Below are positions 46,222-55,231 of a stretch of 64,000 bases of DNA, in pieces (the first letter of the stretch is position 1; every line of letters begins with the position of its first letter). The notes under the pieces were generated by a model that searched no databases, was not told where the DNA came from, and saw only the letters and a program-made list of their open reading frames with translations. Location: NCBI RefSeq assembly GCF_041927875.1, contig NZ_JBHFHN010000001.1; one strand, written 5' to 3'. The position numbers and the translations under genes were made by a program. This stretch comes from Paracoccus sp041927875. Its GTDB lineage: Bacteria > Pseudomonadota > Alphaproteobacteria > Rhodobacterales > Rhodobacteraceae.

Positions 46222-46237
46222 ATTAACCAAAGTTAAT
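46222..46237. promoter_or_regulatory. ATTAAC-CAAA-GTTAAT palindrome in the phoH/lpxR divergent promoter
   Basis: A perfect 16-bp inverted repeat with 6-bp arms in an unusually A/T-rich part of the divergent region, 30 bp before the lpxR-like ATG. It contains TTAA-N6-TTAA, close to but one base shorter than the alphaproteobacterial CtrA consensus TTAA-N7-TTAA. Its regulator is unproven. Confidence 0.5.
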
Positions 46238-46267
46238 CGCCCTAATACAACCAGAAGGTGATCCCTC

Positions 46268-47281
46268 ATGTCGCCCACAGCTGCACCGAGCCCGCATGCC
46301 CCCTGCCCCGCCCCGCGCCACCGGCCCAGCCGGACGCAGCAAAGCGCGCCCCGGCGGGCAAGGATTGCGGTCGCGGCGGCAATCATGGGGGCCATCACGA
46401 CGGCGGTGACGGCAGTGGCCAGCCCGGCTGCAGCGCAATCCTGGCTCGGGGCGCTTGGTCACCCGGTCGGCGGCGTCCATGTGTTCACCAATGACGCCCT
46501 GGGCGACGGCCATGACCGCTGGCAATCCACCGGCTATGGCTATTCGCGCCTTTATGAGGACAGCTTTTTCGGCAATACCACCGAACTGCGCGCCCGTGGC
46601 CAGATCGTCGCGCCCTGGAGCCTGCGCCGCCAGCCGCTTGATCGCGACTATGGCAATGCCATCGGGCTTGCGGCCTTCAGCGTCGGGCAAAGCGGCACGC
46701 TGGGCTATCGCGTCGGGGGCGAATTGCTGATCACCGGCGACCAGACCCGCCTGCACAACATTCAACGGCGGCTGCATGACCTGTTCGGAGGCAGCAGCGA
46801 CGAGCAGATCGGCCGCAATTACGACCATATCCGCAACGGCTTTCACGGCCTGGCGCAAGCCGAGGTCTGGGCGCGGCTGGGCGCGGATCGCAGCTGGGAG
46901 CTGCGCCCCTATGTTGCGGCGCAAGCGGGCTATGAGACATCGGCCACGGCAGGCTTCGATCTGATCGTCGGACCCGCCGCCCATGCGCCCTATTGGGTGC
47001 GCGATGTCATCACCGGCACGCCGGTCAGCGTGAACAGCCACGAACGCCGCGGCTTCAGCCTGGTCGCGGGGGCCGATGTGACGCGGCTGAAGGACAGCGT
47101 GTTCTTTCCCGACTACGGCGATGTAAAGCTGAAAAAGACCCAGCACCGCGCCCGGATGGGGGTGCTGTGGCGGGCCGATCCGGTGTCGGTGTTCTTCGGA
47201 CAGACCTGGCTGGGCCGCCAGTTCGAGGGCCAGGTCGAGCCGCAGCGCCTTGGCGTGCTGGCGCTGGACATCCGGTTCTAG
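46268..47281 (+). CDS. LpxR-family lipid A 3'-O-deacylase-like outer membrane protein
   Basis: A 337-residue protein. A long basic, Pro-rich N-terminus leads to a hydrophobic export segment (AVAAAIMGAITTAVTAVASP then AAAQSW). The mature part begins with VHVFTNDALGDGHDRW, the Asn-Asp pair conserved in the LpxR (DUF2219) beta-barrel deacylases, and ends with a terminal Phe (LALDIRF), a typical outer-membrane barrel end. It probably removes or modifies acyl chains of lipid A in the outer membrane. It is inserted opposite to its neighbours between phoH and miaB, overlapping the miaB 3' end by 4 bp. Confidence 0.8.
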   Translation: MSPTAAPSPHAPCPAPRHRPSRTQQSAPRRARIAVAAAIMGAITTAVTAVASPAAAQSWLGALGHPVGGVHVFTNDALGDGHDRWQSTGYGYSRLYEDSFFGNTTELRARGQIVAPWSLRRQPLDRDYGNAIGLAAFSVGQSGTLGYRVGGELLITGDQTRLHNIQRRLHDLFGGSSDEQIGRNYDHIRNGFHGLAQAEVWARLGADRSWELRPYVAAQAGYETSATAGFDLIVGPAAHAPYWVRDVITGTPVSVNSHERRGFSLVAGADVTRLKDSVFFPDYGDVKLKKTQHRARMGVLWRADPVSVFFGQTWLGRQFEGQVEPQRLGVLALDIRF

Positions 47282-48582
47282 ACCAGTTCACCCGCCAAAG
47301 AATTGGGGGCGCTGGCGGTGATGCGCACCGCGCGCAGATCGCCCGCCCGCACCGCGCCATCCGTCGCCACATGCACGGCATGCAGATAGTCGGATTTGCC
47401 GACCATCTGCCCCGCCAGACGGCCCGGCTTTTCAAACAGCACATTCACCACGCGCCCGACCATGTCGGCCTGGGCCTGGCGCTGCTGGCGGGTGATCAGG
47501 GCCTGGATCTCTTGCAGGCGGGCATCGACGACATCGGCATCGACCAGCGCCCGGTCGGCGGCGGGCGTGCCGGGGCGGGCGGAATATTTGAACGAATAGG
47601 CCATGCCGTAACCGACGGCCTCGATCAGCGCCAGCGTGTCGCGGTGATCCTGATCGGTCTCGCCCGGAAAGCCCGCGATGAAATCGCCCGACAGCATCAT
47701 GTCGGGTCGCGCGGCGCGGATGCGGTCGATCAGGCGCAGATAATCCTCGGCCGTGTGGCGGCGGTTCATCGCCTTCAGCACCTTGTCCGACCCAGATTGC
47801 ACCGGCAGATGCAAATAGGGCATCAGCGCGGGCACCTCGGCATGGGCGGCGATCAGGTCATCGCCCATGTCATTGGGATGGCTGGTGGTATAGCGGATGC
47901 GGTCCAGCCCCTCGATCGCCGCCAGATCGCGCACCAGTGCCGCCAGCCGCACCCCGTCCGGGTCGGCATAGGCATTGACGTTCTGGCCCAGCAGGGTGAT
48001 TTCGCGCACGCCCTTGGCCACCAGCTTCCGGGCCTCGGCCAGGATGCGGGGCGCGGGGCGGCTGACCTCGGCGCCACGCGTATAGGGCACGACGCAAAAG
48101 GCGCAGAACTTGTCGCAGCCTTCCTGCACCGTGAGAAAGGCGGTCGGGCGGGCCTGCGCGGGGCGTTCGGGCAGGTGGTCAAACTTGTCCTCGGCCGGGA
48201 AATCGGTGTCGACGGGGCGCGCGCCAGCTTTCGCCGCGCGCACCATGTCGGGCAGACGGTGATAGGCCTGGCTGCCCACGACCAGATCGACCAGCGGCAT
48301 CCGGCGCAGGATCTCGTCGCCCTCGGCCTGGGCCACGCAGCCTGCGACACCGATCAGCAGATCGGGGTTTTCGGCCTTGAAGGGCTTCAGCCGACCCAGA
48401 TCGGAATAGACCTTTTCTGCAGCCTTTTCACGGATATGGCAGGTGTTCAGAAGGACCAGATCGGCCTCGGCCGGATCATCGGTCAACTGATAGCCCTGCG
48501 CGCCCATCGCCTCGGCCATGCGTTCGCTGTCATAGACATTCATCTGACAGCCGTAGGTCTTGATATGCAGCTTTTTCACCAT
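47278..48582 (-). CDS. miaB: tRNA-2-methylthio-N6-isopentenyladenosine synthase MiaB
   Basis: A 434-residue radical-SAM methylthiotransferase acting on A37 of tRNA. The N-terminal UPF0004 domain opens KTYGCQMNVYDSER; the SAM cluster is CDKFCAFCVVPYTRG (CxxxCxxC) and the C-terminal TRAM domain ends the protein (VGKSDYLHAVHV). The start is ATG 48582. In relatives miaB is directly followed by phoH; here the lpxR-like gene lies between them on the opposite strand. Confidence 0.95.
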   Translation of the reverse strand: MVKKLHIKTYGCQMNVYDSERMAEAMGAQGYQLTDDPAEADLVLLNTCHIREKAAEKVYSDLGRLKPFKAENPDLLIGVAGCVAQAEGDEILRRMPLVDLVVGSQAYHRLPDMVRAAKAGARPVDTDFPAEDKFDHLPERPAQARPTAFLTVQEGCDKFCAFCVVPYTRGAEVSRPAPRILAEARKLVAKGVREITLLGQNVNAYADPDGVRLAALVRDLAAIEGLDRIRYTTSHPNDMGDDLIAAHAEVPALMPYLHLPVQSGSDKVLKAMNRRHTAEDYLRLIDRIRAARPDMMLSGDFIAGFPGETDQDHRDTLALIEAVGYGMAYSFKYSARPGTPAADRALVDADVVDARLQEIQALITRQQRQAQADMVGRVVNVLFEKPGRLAGQMVGKSDYLHAVHVATDGAVRAGDLRAVRITASAPNSLAGELV

Positions 48583-48691
48583 GCCCGCCCCATAGCCGAT
48601 GCGCGGGGCCGGATCAATGTGCGCTTGCGGTGGCGCGTCTCGACAAAGCGGGCGCGGGGCGGTACCCAGACGGCGTAATGTGGTGGTGCCA

Positions 48692-49558
48692 ATGATCCAT
48701 GCCTCGATCGAGACCTTTCTGGCGGCTGAAGGCGGCGCCCTGGCCAAGGGGCCGGTGGCGATCACCCTGGTCGAGGATCTGGTGGCCGTCCCCGAGACGC
48801 TGCGCCACAATATCGACCGCGGCTTTGCCACGCTGATCGTGCTGGCCCCCGATGCCCTGGTGCTGCCCGACGATCTGGCGGCGCGCGTGCATCGCATCCG
48901 CTTTGACATGCGCAGCCCCGGCGCGCTGACCCGTGCCGTCAATCCGCTGATCGCCGCCGCCCCGCCCGGCACCTGGATGCATTACGGATACAACGCCGAG
49001 TTCCTGTTCCACCCCTTCGGCGAAAGCCGTAACGTGCGGGAATTGCTGACCTTTCACACCGAGGAACGGCGCGACGCGATGCTGACCTATGTGGTCGATC
49101 TGTATGCCGCCGATCTGGCCGCGCATCCCGATGCGGTCGATCTGGACCGGCCGATGTTCGACCGCACCGGTTATTACGCCCTCGCCCGCGTCGCCCCCGA
49201 CGGCCACCACCGCGAACGGCAGATGAACTGCTTTGGCGGTCTTCGCTGGCGGTTCGAGGAACACGTCCCCGCCGCCCGCCGCCGCATCGACCGCATCAGC
49301 CTGTTCCGCGCCCGCCCTGGCCTGCAACTGGCCGATGACCACACGTTCAACGACCCCGAATACAACACCTATTCCTGCCCGTGGCATCACAACCTGACGG
49401 CGGCGGTCGCATCGTTCCGGGCGGCCAAGGCGCTGATGTCGAACCCCGGTTCGCGCGCCGCCATCAGCCAGTTCACCTGGGCCAATTCGCAGGTCTTTGA
49501 ATGGCGGTCGCAACAGTTGATGGATCTGGGCCTGATGGAGCCGGGCCAGTGGTTCTAG
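48692..49558 (+). CDS. Conserved hypothetical protein
   Basis: A 288-residue soluble protein without a motif I can assign with confidence. Visible features are IETFLAAEGGALAKGPVAIT at the start, WMHYGYNAEFLFHPFGESRN in the middle, HTEERRDAMLTYVVDLYA, and a cluster of His/Cys/Trp residues (NTYSCPWHHNL). Length and composition look like a real gene. It is divergent from miaB and ends 4 bp before the convergent irr stop. Its nucleotide-sugar or glycosyltransferase-like appearance is only an impression. Confidence 0.7.
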   Translation: MIHASIETFLAAEGGALAKGPVAITLVEDLVAVPETLRHNIDRGFATLIVLAPDALVLPDDLAARVHRIRFDMRSPGALTRAVNPLIAAAPPGTWMHYGYNAEFLFHPFGESRNVRELLTFHTEERRDAMLTYVVDLYAADLAAHPDAVDLDRPMFDRTGYYALARVAPDGHHRERQMNCFGGLRWRFEEHVPAARRRIDRISLFRARPGLQLADDHTFNDPEYNTYSCPWHHNLTAAVASFRAAKALMSNPGSRAAISQFTWANSQVFEWRSQQLMDLGLMEPGQWF

Positions 49559-49562
49559 GCCC

Positions 49563-49994
49563 TCAGGTCCGGCGCAGGCGGATCACCACATCGACCCGCG
49601 CGACCTCGGCCCCGTGCGGGGGCGCGGGCAGCCGGGTGATCGACAATTGCCCGGCCGGGGCGTCGGCCAGCTCGCCGCTGTCTTCCCAGAAGAAATGCGG
49701 GTGATCATCAAGCCGTGTATCGAAATAGCTGCGCGTCGCATCGACCGAGATCTCGTTGATCAGCCCGGCCCGCACAAAGGCGCGCAGCGTGTTGTAGACG
49801 GTGGCCAGCGAGACGGATTCCCCCGCCGCGACCGCCGCCTGATGCAGGCTTTCCGCCGTCACATGCCGGTCATGTCCATCGCCGATCATCAGCTTGGCCA
49901 GGATCAGCCGCTGCCGCGTCGGCCGCAGCCCGGCGCGCGCCAGCCAGCCAGCGGGGTCGATGGCGGCATGGCCGACATGCGGATGATCGTGCAT
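49563..49994 (-). CDS. irr: Fur-family iron response regulator (Irr type)
   Basis: A 143-residue winged-helix repressor. The DNA-binding domain has LRPTRQRLILAKLMI and VSLATVYNTLRAFVRAGLI; the dimerisation domain has the metal/haem region DDHPHFFWEDSGEL, with the shortened His pattern expected of Irr rather than of canonical Fur. The start is ATG 49994 with GGGAGAG upstream. It is divergent from fabA across 234 bp, the conserved rhodobacterial irr-fabA neighbourhood, and probably senses iron through haem. Confidence 0.88.
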   Translation of the reverse strand: MHDHPHVGHAAIDPAGWLARAGLRPTRQRLILAKLMIGDGHDRHVTAESLHQAAVAAGESVSLATVYNTLRAFVRAGLINEISVDATRSYFDTRLDDHPHFFWEDSGELADAPAGQLSITRLPAPPHGAEVARVDVVIRLRRT

Positions 49995-50228
49995 GGTCTC
50001 TCCCTGTGTAGTGGCGCCGGGGCAAAGCCCGCAGGCCGCGCCGGCGATGCGCCGGATCAAGCCTGTCCCTGACGGTGATTTTAGGCCCCTGCCCGCGCTT
50101 TGTCCACAGATCGCAGGCCCGCCCCTGCGCTTGCCAGTCGGCGGGCCGCGATGCTAGATCGGGCCGGTGCCGCCACTGCGGCAGGAGCAAGCGACGGGGC
50201 CGGACCCCGCACCACGAAAGGACGCGCC

Positions 50229-50738
50229 ATGGCAGGTTACCCCACCCGGTTCGACAAGGACGATCTTCTGGCCTGCGCGCGCGGCGAATTGTTCGGGCCG
50301 GGCAATGCGCAACTGCCCGCCCCGCCGATGCTGATGATGGACCGCATCACCGAGATTTCGGGCGACGGCGGCCTGCATGGCAAGGGGCATGTCGTGGCCG
50401 AGTTCGACATCACCCCGGACCTGTGGTTCTTTGATTGCCACTTCCCCGGCAACCCGATCATGCCGGGCTGTCTGGGGCTGGACGGGCTGTGGCAACTGAC
50501 CGGCTTCAACCTGGGCTGGCGCGGCTGGCAGGGTCGCGGCTATGCCCTGGGCGTGGGCGAGGTCAAGCTGACCGGCATGGTCCGCCCCGACCGCAAGCTG
50601 TTGACCTACAAGGTGGATTTCACCAAGGCGATCCAGACCCGGCGGCTGACCATGGGCGTCGCCGACGGCATCGTCGAGGCCGATGGCGAGGTGATCTATC
50701 AGGTCAAGGACATGAAGGTCGCGCTGTCGGAAAGCTGA
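50229..50738 (+). CDS. fabA: 3-hydroxydecanoyl-ACP dehydratase/isomerase
   Basis: A 169-residue hot-dog-fold enzyme that makes the cis double bond of unsaturated fatty acids. The active-site region WFFDCHFPGNPIMPGCLGL contains the catalytic His, and LDGLWQLTGF the Asp. There is no signal peptide. It is normally adjacent to fabB; here a 1.47-kb gene-free stretch intervenes. Confidence 0.96.
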   Translation: MAGYPTRFDKDDLLACARGELFGPGNAQLPAPPMLMMDRITEISGDGGLHGKGHVVAEFDITPDLWFFDCHFPGNPIMPGCLGLDGLWQLTGFNLGWRGWQGRGYALGVGEVKLTGMVRPDRKLLTYKVDFTKAIQTRRLTMGVADGIVEADGEVIYQVKDMKVALSES

Positions 50739-52212
50739 CGGCCCCGGCCTTGCGGGCCGCGAAACGGCGGTTAGCGGCGGGCGCGATTGCTGAGCGGCAA
50801 GCGATCAGGGGGCGGCACCGTGCGGCGGGACGGCCCCGAGTGCCCCGTCAGTCGACAGGCGCGATCTGGTCACGGGAACCGGGGGCCAGACCTGCGATCT
50901 GCCCGCCGGTCCGATAGGCCCGGCGCCCCCGAACCCCGCCCCCGATGCGAGGACCGCCGATCACCGCGGTGGCGGTGGCAGGCACGTCCCAAGGCGAGTG
51001 GCAGGCACGTCCGCAAAACTGGACGGCGTAGGAAACGCCACCGTACACCCACCGGTGCGCGGCAGGCACGTCCCCACCCCGCGTCACGGCGCACCGGCGG
51101 CAGCAACGCCTGCAAAGCGGTCCCCCCCATACGAATTACCGGCACGCCTCATCCCCTCCCGCGCGCGCGTCGTCAAGGCAGGTCTATTCCCAGCCCCACG
51201 CCGAGGTCGTGCGATGACGGCAAGACGCGCGGCCACTGACCGAACATCGCATGTGCGTGGTGCTGGGCACGGCCGCCCCGTTTCGCAGGCTGCGGCCGCC
51301 AGTCCGCCGACACAACGAAGCGGCCAACGCCTCCTGATCGTGTCGCGCCTTTGCGCTTTGCCTGATCGGCTCAGCCCGATCCGTGCGCGCCGCAGACGCG
51401 CAAGTCTGCTCCTCAGACGTCGCCGCAGGGGCACAGCGCGACGTTGCCCGGCCATCGCCGTGGCGCGACGCCCCTGCATGGCCGGCCACCCATCCGTGCG
51501 CGACAGGCACGTCCGATTTCGACGATCTTGGCTGAAACCGAGCAACACACACATCCGCGCGCGGCAGGCACGTCCCCACCCCGCGTCACGGCGCACCGGC
51601 AGCAGCAATGGCCCAATGCATCGTGACGCCGCGCGGCATGACCGGCGCGCCCGGATCGCGGCGCCGAACGGCGGCCCCATACCCCGCGAAAGCGCCCAGA
51701 AGGCAGGAACAGGCACCCGCTGAGCGCTCATCTTCCCTGTTGCACCATGCGCCGCGCGCTGCCGCCTTGGGGTCGGGCAGCGCCTCTTGTCAACGTGGCG
51801 GCGCCCCTAAAAATCCTGCCGCCGCCGCGCATGACCGGCCCGCATGGCCCTGCGCCCATGCGGACACCGACATGCCCGGCGCAGCGCAATCGGGGCAAGG
51901 CCCGCAAGCCGACATCGCCCGCATCGCTGACCCGTCCGCCTGATCCAGCGGCGTGGCGGGACCGCCCCCGGCATGACCTGCGTGGCCCATGGCGGTGCTT
52001 GGGGAAATAGACCATCCGCCGCGGGACGGTGTGCCATGGGGGGCCGGATCGCCGCGCCCCCCCCCTCCCCCAAAGAAGCCCCCGAAACCCGGCGCTGCAG
52101 ACGGCAAGGCACCAGGCCGCGCCCGCCGGCCCGTCGCCACCGCCGCCGTTTGACCTTGCGCCAGCGCGACCGCCTGCCCTAGATATGCCTGAACAGTCAA
52201 AGGAGAGGCCCC
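50739..52212. other. Gene-free, repeat-bearing gap between fabA and fabB
   Basis: About 1,474 bp without a supportable gene on either strand: the open frames here have no family features, biased Arg/Ala/Pro composition and no plausible ribosome-binding site. It holds five copies of CAGGCACGTCC, two 50-bp near-identical repeats, a run of consecutive hairpins at 51364-51485 and a C9 tract near 52056. GAGAGGCCCC just before fabB gives the ribosome-binding site at 52201-52207. The fabB promoter presumably lies at the right end. Confidence 0.75.
51057..51608. repeat. Pair of 50-bp direct repeats 502 bp apart
   Basis: 51057-51106 and 51559-51608 match at 49 of 50 positions. Each begins GCGCGGCAGGCACGTCCCCA and ends CACCGGCRGCAGCAA. 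A shorter version of the left half (CATCCGTGCGCGACAGGCAC followed by GTCC) sits at 51491-51514, and the core GGCAGGCACGTCC also occurs at 50977-50989 and 51000-51012. Spacing is irregular. Confidence 0.85.
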
Positions 52213-53442
52213 ATGCGCCGTGTCGTCATCACCGGTCTGGGCATCGTGTCCCCGATCGGCAACAATGCCGCCGAAGTCACCGAAAGCCTGCGTGCGGGCC
52301 AGTCGGGCATCGTTGCCGCCCCCGAATATGCCGAAAAGGGCTTTCGCAGCCAGGTCCACGGGATGCCGCAGATCGACCTTGCGGCCCATATCGACAAGCG
52401 CAACCTGCGCTTCATGGGGCCGGGCGCGGCCTATAACTTTCTGGCGATGGAACAGGCCGTCGCCGACAGCGGGCTTGAGGAAGGCGACATCTCGAACCCG
52501 CGCACCGGGCTGATCATGGGCTCGGGCGGGCCCTCGACCAGCAATTTCTTCGAGGCCCACCAGATCGTCATCGAAAAGGGCGCGCCCAAGCGGATGGGCC
52601 CTTTCATGGTCACGCGCTGCATGTCCTCGACCAATTCGGCCTGCCTGGCCACGCCGTTCCGCATCAAGGGCGTGAACTATTCGATCACCTCGGCCTGCTC
52701 GACCAGCGCCCATTGCATCGGCAACGGGGCAGAGCTGATCCAGATGGGCAAGCAGGATGTCGTCTTCGCCGGCGGCGGCGAGGAACTGGACTGGACGCTA
52801 TCCTGCCTGTTCGACGCGATGGGGGCGATGTCGTCGAAATACAATGACGACCCCACCACCGCCTCGCGCCCCTTCGATGTCAGCCGCGACGGTTTCGTCA
52901 TCGCCGGTGGCGGCGGTGTCGTCGTGCTGGAGGAACTGGAACATGCCAAGGCGCGCGGCGCCAAGATCTATGCCGAACTGACCGGCTATGGCGCGACCAG
53001 CGACGGGCACGACATGGTGGCCCCCTCTGGCGAAGGTGGCGAGCGGTCGATGCGGCTGGCTTTGTCGACCCTGCCCGAGGGCCGCAAGGTCAGCTATATC
53101 AACGCGCATGGCACCTCGACCCCGGCAGGCGACGTGACCGAGGTCGAGGCGATCCGCCGCATCTTCGGCGAGGGCAAGGTGCCGCCGATTTCCTCGACCA
53201 AATCGCTGACCGGGCACAGCCTGGGGGCGACAGGCGTGCACGAGGCGATCTATTCGCTGCTGATGATGCAGAACGGTTTCATCGCCGCCTCGGCCAATGT
53301 GACCGAGCTGGACCCGGCGATCCGCCCTGATGAAATCGCGACCAAGCGCGTGGATGATGTGGCTTTCGATTCGATCCTTTCAAACAGTTTCGGTTTCGGT
53401 GGCACCAATGCGTCGCTGCTGATGTCGGCTTATCGCGAATAA
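52213..53442 (+). CDS. fabB: 3-oxoacyl-ACP synthase I
   Basis: A 409-residue condensing enzyme extending cis-3-decenoyl-ACP and other acyl-ACPs. The nucleophile is Cys in ITSACSTSAHCIG; the His residues are in NAHGTSTPAGD and KSLTGHSLGATG; FGFGGTNASLL closes the active site. The ATG at 52213 has GGAGAGG upstream. FabI follows 18 bp after the stop, so the two form an operon. Confidence 0.96.
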   Translation: MRRVVITGLGIVSPIGNNAAEVTESLRAGQSGIVAAPEYAEKGFRSQVHGMPQIDLAAHIDKRNLRFMGPGAAYNFLAMEQAVADSGLEEGDISNPRTGLIMGSGGPSTSNFFEAHQIVIEKGAPKRMGPFMVTRCMSSTNSACLATPFRIKGVNYSITSACSTSAHCIGNGAELIQMGKQDVVFAGGGEELDWTLSCLFDAMGAMSSKYNDDPTTASRPFDVSRDGFVIAGGGGVVVLEELEHAKARGAKIYAELTGYGATSDGHDMVAPSGEGGERSMRLALSTLPEGRKVSYINAHGTSTPAGDVTEVEAIRRIFGEGKVPPISSTKSLTGHSLGATGVHEAIYSLLMMQNGFIAASANVTELDPAIRPDEIATKRVDDVAFDSILSNSFGFGGTNASLLMSAYRE

Positions 53443-53460
53443 ATTGAGGAAGTGTTGACA

Positions 53461-54249
53461 ATGGGCGATCTCTTGAAGGGAAAACGCGGCCTCGTCATGG
53501 GCGTGGCCAATGACCGGTCGATCGCCTGGGGGATCGCCTCGGCCCTGGCGGCCGAGGGTGCGGAGCTGGCCTTTTCTTATCAGGGCGAGGCTTTCGGCAA
53601 GCGGGTGGAACCGCTGGCCGCCAGCCTGGGGTCGGATTTCCTGGTCGATGTCGATGTGAATGACGATGCCAGCCTGGACACGGCCTTTCAGGCGCTGAAG
53701 GATCGCTGGGGCCGGATCGACTTTCTGGTCCATGCCATCGCCTATTCCGACAAGAACGAACTGACCGGCCGCTTCATCCATACCAGCCGCGACAACTTCA
53801 AGAATTCGCTGGCGATTTCCTGCTTCAGCTTCATCGACGTGGCCCGCCGCGCCAGCGAGTTGATGCCGGATGGCGGCAGCCTGATCACCCTGACCTATGG
53901 AGGATCGAACCGGGTGACGCCGTTCTACAATGTCATGGGCGTGGCCAAGGCGGCGCTGGAATCCAGCGTGCGTTATCTGGCCAATGACCTTGGCCCGCAG
54001 GGCGTCCGCGTCAATGCGATCAGCCCCGGCCCGATGAAAACCCTGGCCGGCGCGGCCATCGGCGGGGCGCGCAAGACCTATCGCCACACCGAGGCGAACG
54101 CCCCCCTGCGCCACAACGCCACGCTGGAGGCCGTCGGCGGCACCGCCGTCTGGCTGGTCAGCGACTGGGGCAATTGCACCACCGGCGAGGTGGTGATGGT
54201 CGACAGCGGCTATCACGTTCTGGGAATGCCGCAGTCGGACAATATCTGA
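53461..54249 (+). CDS. fabI: Enoyl-ACP reductase (NADH)
   Basis: A 262-residue SDR-type enoyl reductase completing each elongation cycle. The cofactor turn is GVANDRSIAWGIASAL and the catalytic Tyr and Lys are in TPFYNVMGVAKAALE. The ATG at 53461 has TTGAGGAAG eight bases upstream; GTG 53452 is in frame but too close to the ribosome-binding site. The stop shares one base with the start of the next gene. Confidence 0.95.
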   Translation: MGDLLKGKRGLVMGVANDRSIAWGIASALAAEGAELAFSYQGEAFGKRVEPLAASLGSDFLVDVDVNDDASLDTAFQALKDRWGRIDFLVHAIAYSDKNELTGRFIHTSRDNFKNSLAISCFSFIDVARRASELMPDGGSLITLTYGGSNRVTPFYNVMGVAKAALESSVRYLANDLGPQGVRVNAISPGPMKTLAGAAIGGARKTYRHTEANAPLRHNATLEAVGGTAVWLVSDWGNCTTGEVVMVDSGYHVLGMPQSDNI

Positions 54250-55079
54250 TGGGTTATCAGTATTTTACCGCGGATGACGGCGCCCGTCTGGGTTATCGTG
54301 ACCAAGGCCGCGGCCTGCCTGTCCTGGCCCTGCCCGGCCTGACGCGCGATAGCCACGATTTCGATTACATGGCCCATCACCTGCCCGACATCCGGCTGAT
54401 CCGGCCCGATTATCGCGGCCGCGGCAAGTCGGACTGGACCGGTGCCGCGACCTATACCGTCCCGCAAGAGGCGCGCGACGTGGTGGCGCTGATGGACCAT
54501 CTGGGGATCGACAAGGCCGCGATCATCGGCACCTCGCGCGGGGGGCTGATCGGCATGTTCATGGCCGCGACCGCAAAGGACCGGATGCTGGGGCTGATGA
54601 TGAACGATGTCGGCCCGGTGTTGGAACGCGCGGGGCTGGAGAAGATCTTCGATTACGTCGGGCGCAATCCGGCCGCGAAAACCCTGGCCGAGATTGCCGA
54701 CCGCCTGCCGCAGGTCATGCGCGACTTCGCCAATGTCCCCGCAAGCCGTTGGGCCGAGGAGGCCGTGCGCCACTATATCCAGACCGACACGGGCGTGAAG
54801 ATCACCTATGACCCGGCCCTGCGCGAGGCGTTTCTGGCCGCCTTTGCCGGCCCGACCCCCGATCTGTGGCCGCTTTACGAGGCGCTGTCGGGCCTGCCGG
54901 TCGGGCTGATCCGGGGCGCCAATTCCGATCTGTTCAGCGCCGAGACAGCGGCCGAGATGCAGCGCCGACGCCCCGACCTGACCCTGGCCGTGGTGCCTGA
55001 CCGGGGCCATATCCCGTTCCTGGATGAGACCGAAAGTCTGGCCGCGATCCGGGCCTGGCTGGCGGATTGCGGGGCCTGA
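54249..55079 (+). CDS. Alpha/beta-fold hydrolase
   Basis: A 276-residue serine hydrolase. The oxyanion strand is VLALPGLTRDSHDFD, the nucleophile elbow is IGTSRGGLIG and the catalytic His is in DRGHIPFLDE; an Asp in GANSDLFSAET is the likely third residue. There is no signal peptide. It is coupled to fabI (TGATG overlap), so it may belong to the fatty-acid unit, perhaps as a thioesterase or esterase, but no substrate is shown. Confidence 0.88.
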   Translation: MGYQYFTADDGARLGYRDQGRGLPVLALPGLTRDSHDFDYMAHHLPDIRLIRPDYRGRGKSDWTGAATYTVPQEARDVVALMDHLGIDKAAIIGTSRGGLIGMFMAATAKDRMLGLMMNDVGPVLERAGLEKIFDYVGRNPAAKTLAEIADRLPQVMRDFANVPASRWAEEAVRHYIQTDTGVKITYDPALREAFLAAFAGPTPDLWPLYEALSGLPVGLIRGANSDLFSAETAAEMQRRRPDLTLAVVPDRGHIPFLDETESLAAIRAWLADCGA

Positions 55080-55231
55080 CCGGGGCTGTGCCCGCTTTAC
55101 CGGACCCGTCCGGGATGATAAGCGTCATCCCGCACCAAAGATCCCGACGCTGACCCACATCGCTGGTTTTCCATCCGCGCCCCTCCGGGGACCGCAGTCA
55201 TGCCCGCATGTCTGCACCCCTGAAAGGCCCG

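Noticed and set aside
50977..51608. Possible CRISPR array from the repeated CAGGCACGTCC cores
   Set aside because: Intervals between copies are irregular (about 23, 61, 442 and 60 bp), the repeat length varies from 11 to 50 bp, and no cas genes are present.
50739..52212. Several 60-300-codon open frames in the fabA-fabB gap as genes
   Set aside because: They overlap on both strands, have no ribosome-binding site or recognisable domain, and their composition follows the underlying repeats.
53452..53460. TTGACA hexamer just before fabI as a promoter -35 box
   Set aside because: It abuts the fabI start codon and overlaps the spacer of the ribosome-binding site, so it cannot be a -35 element for this gene.
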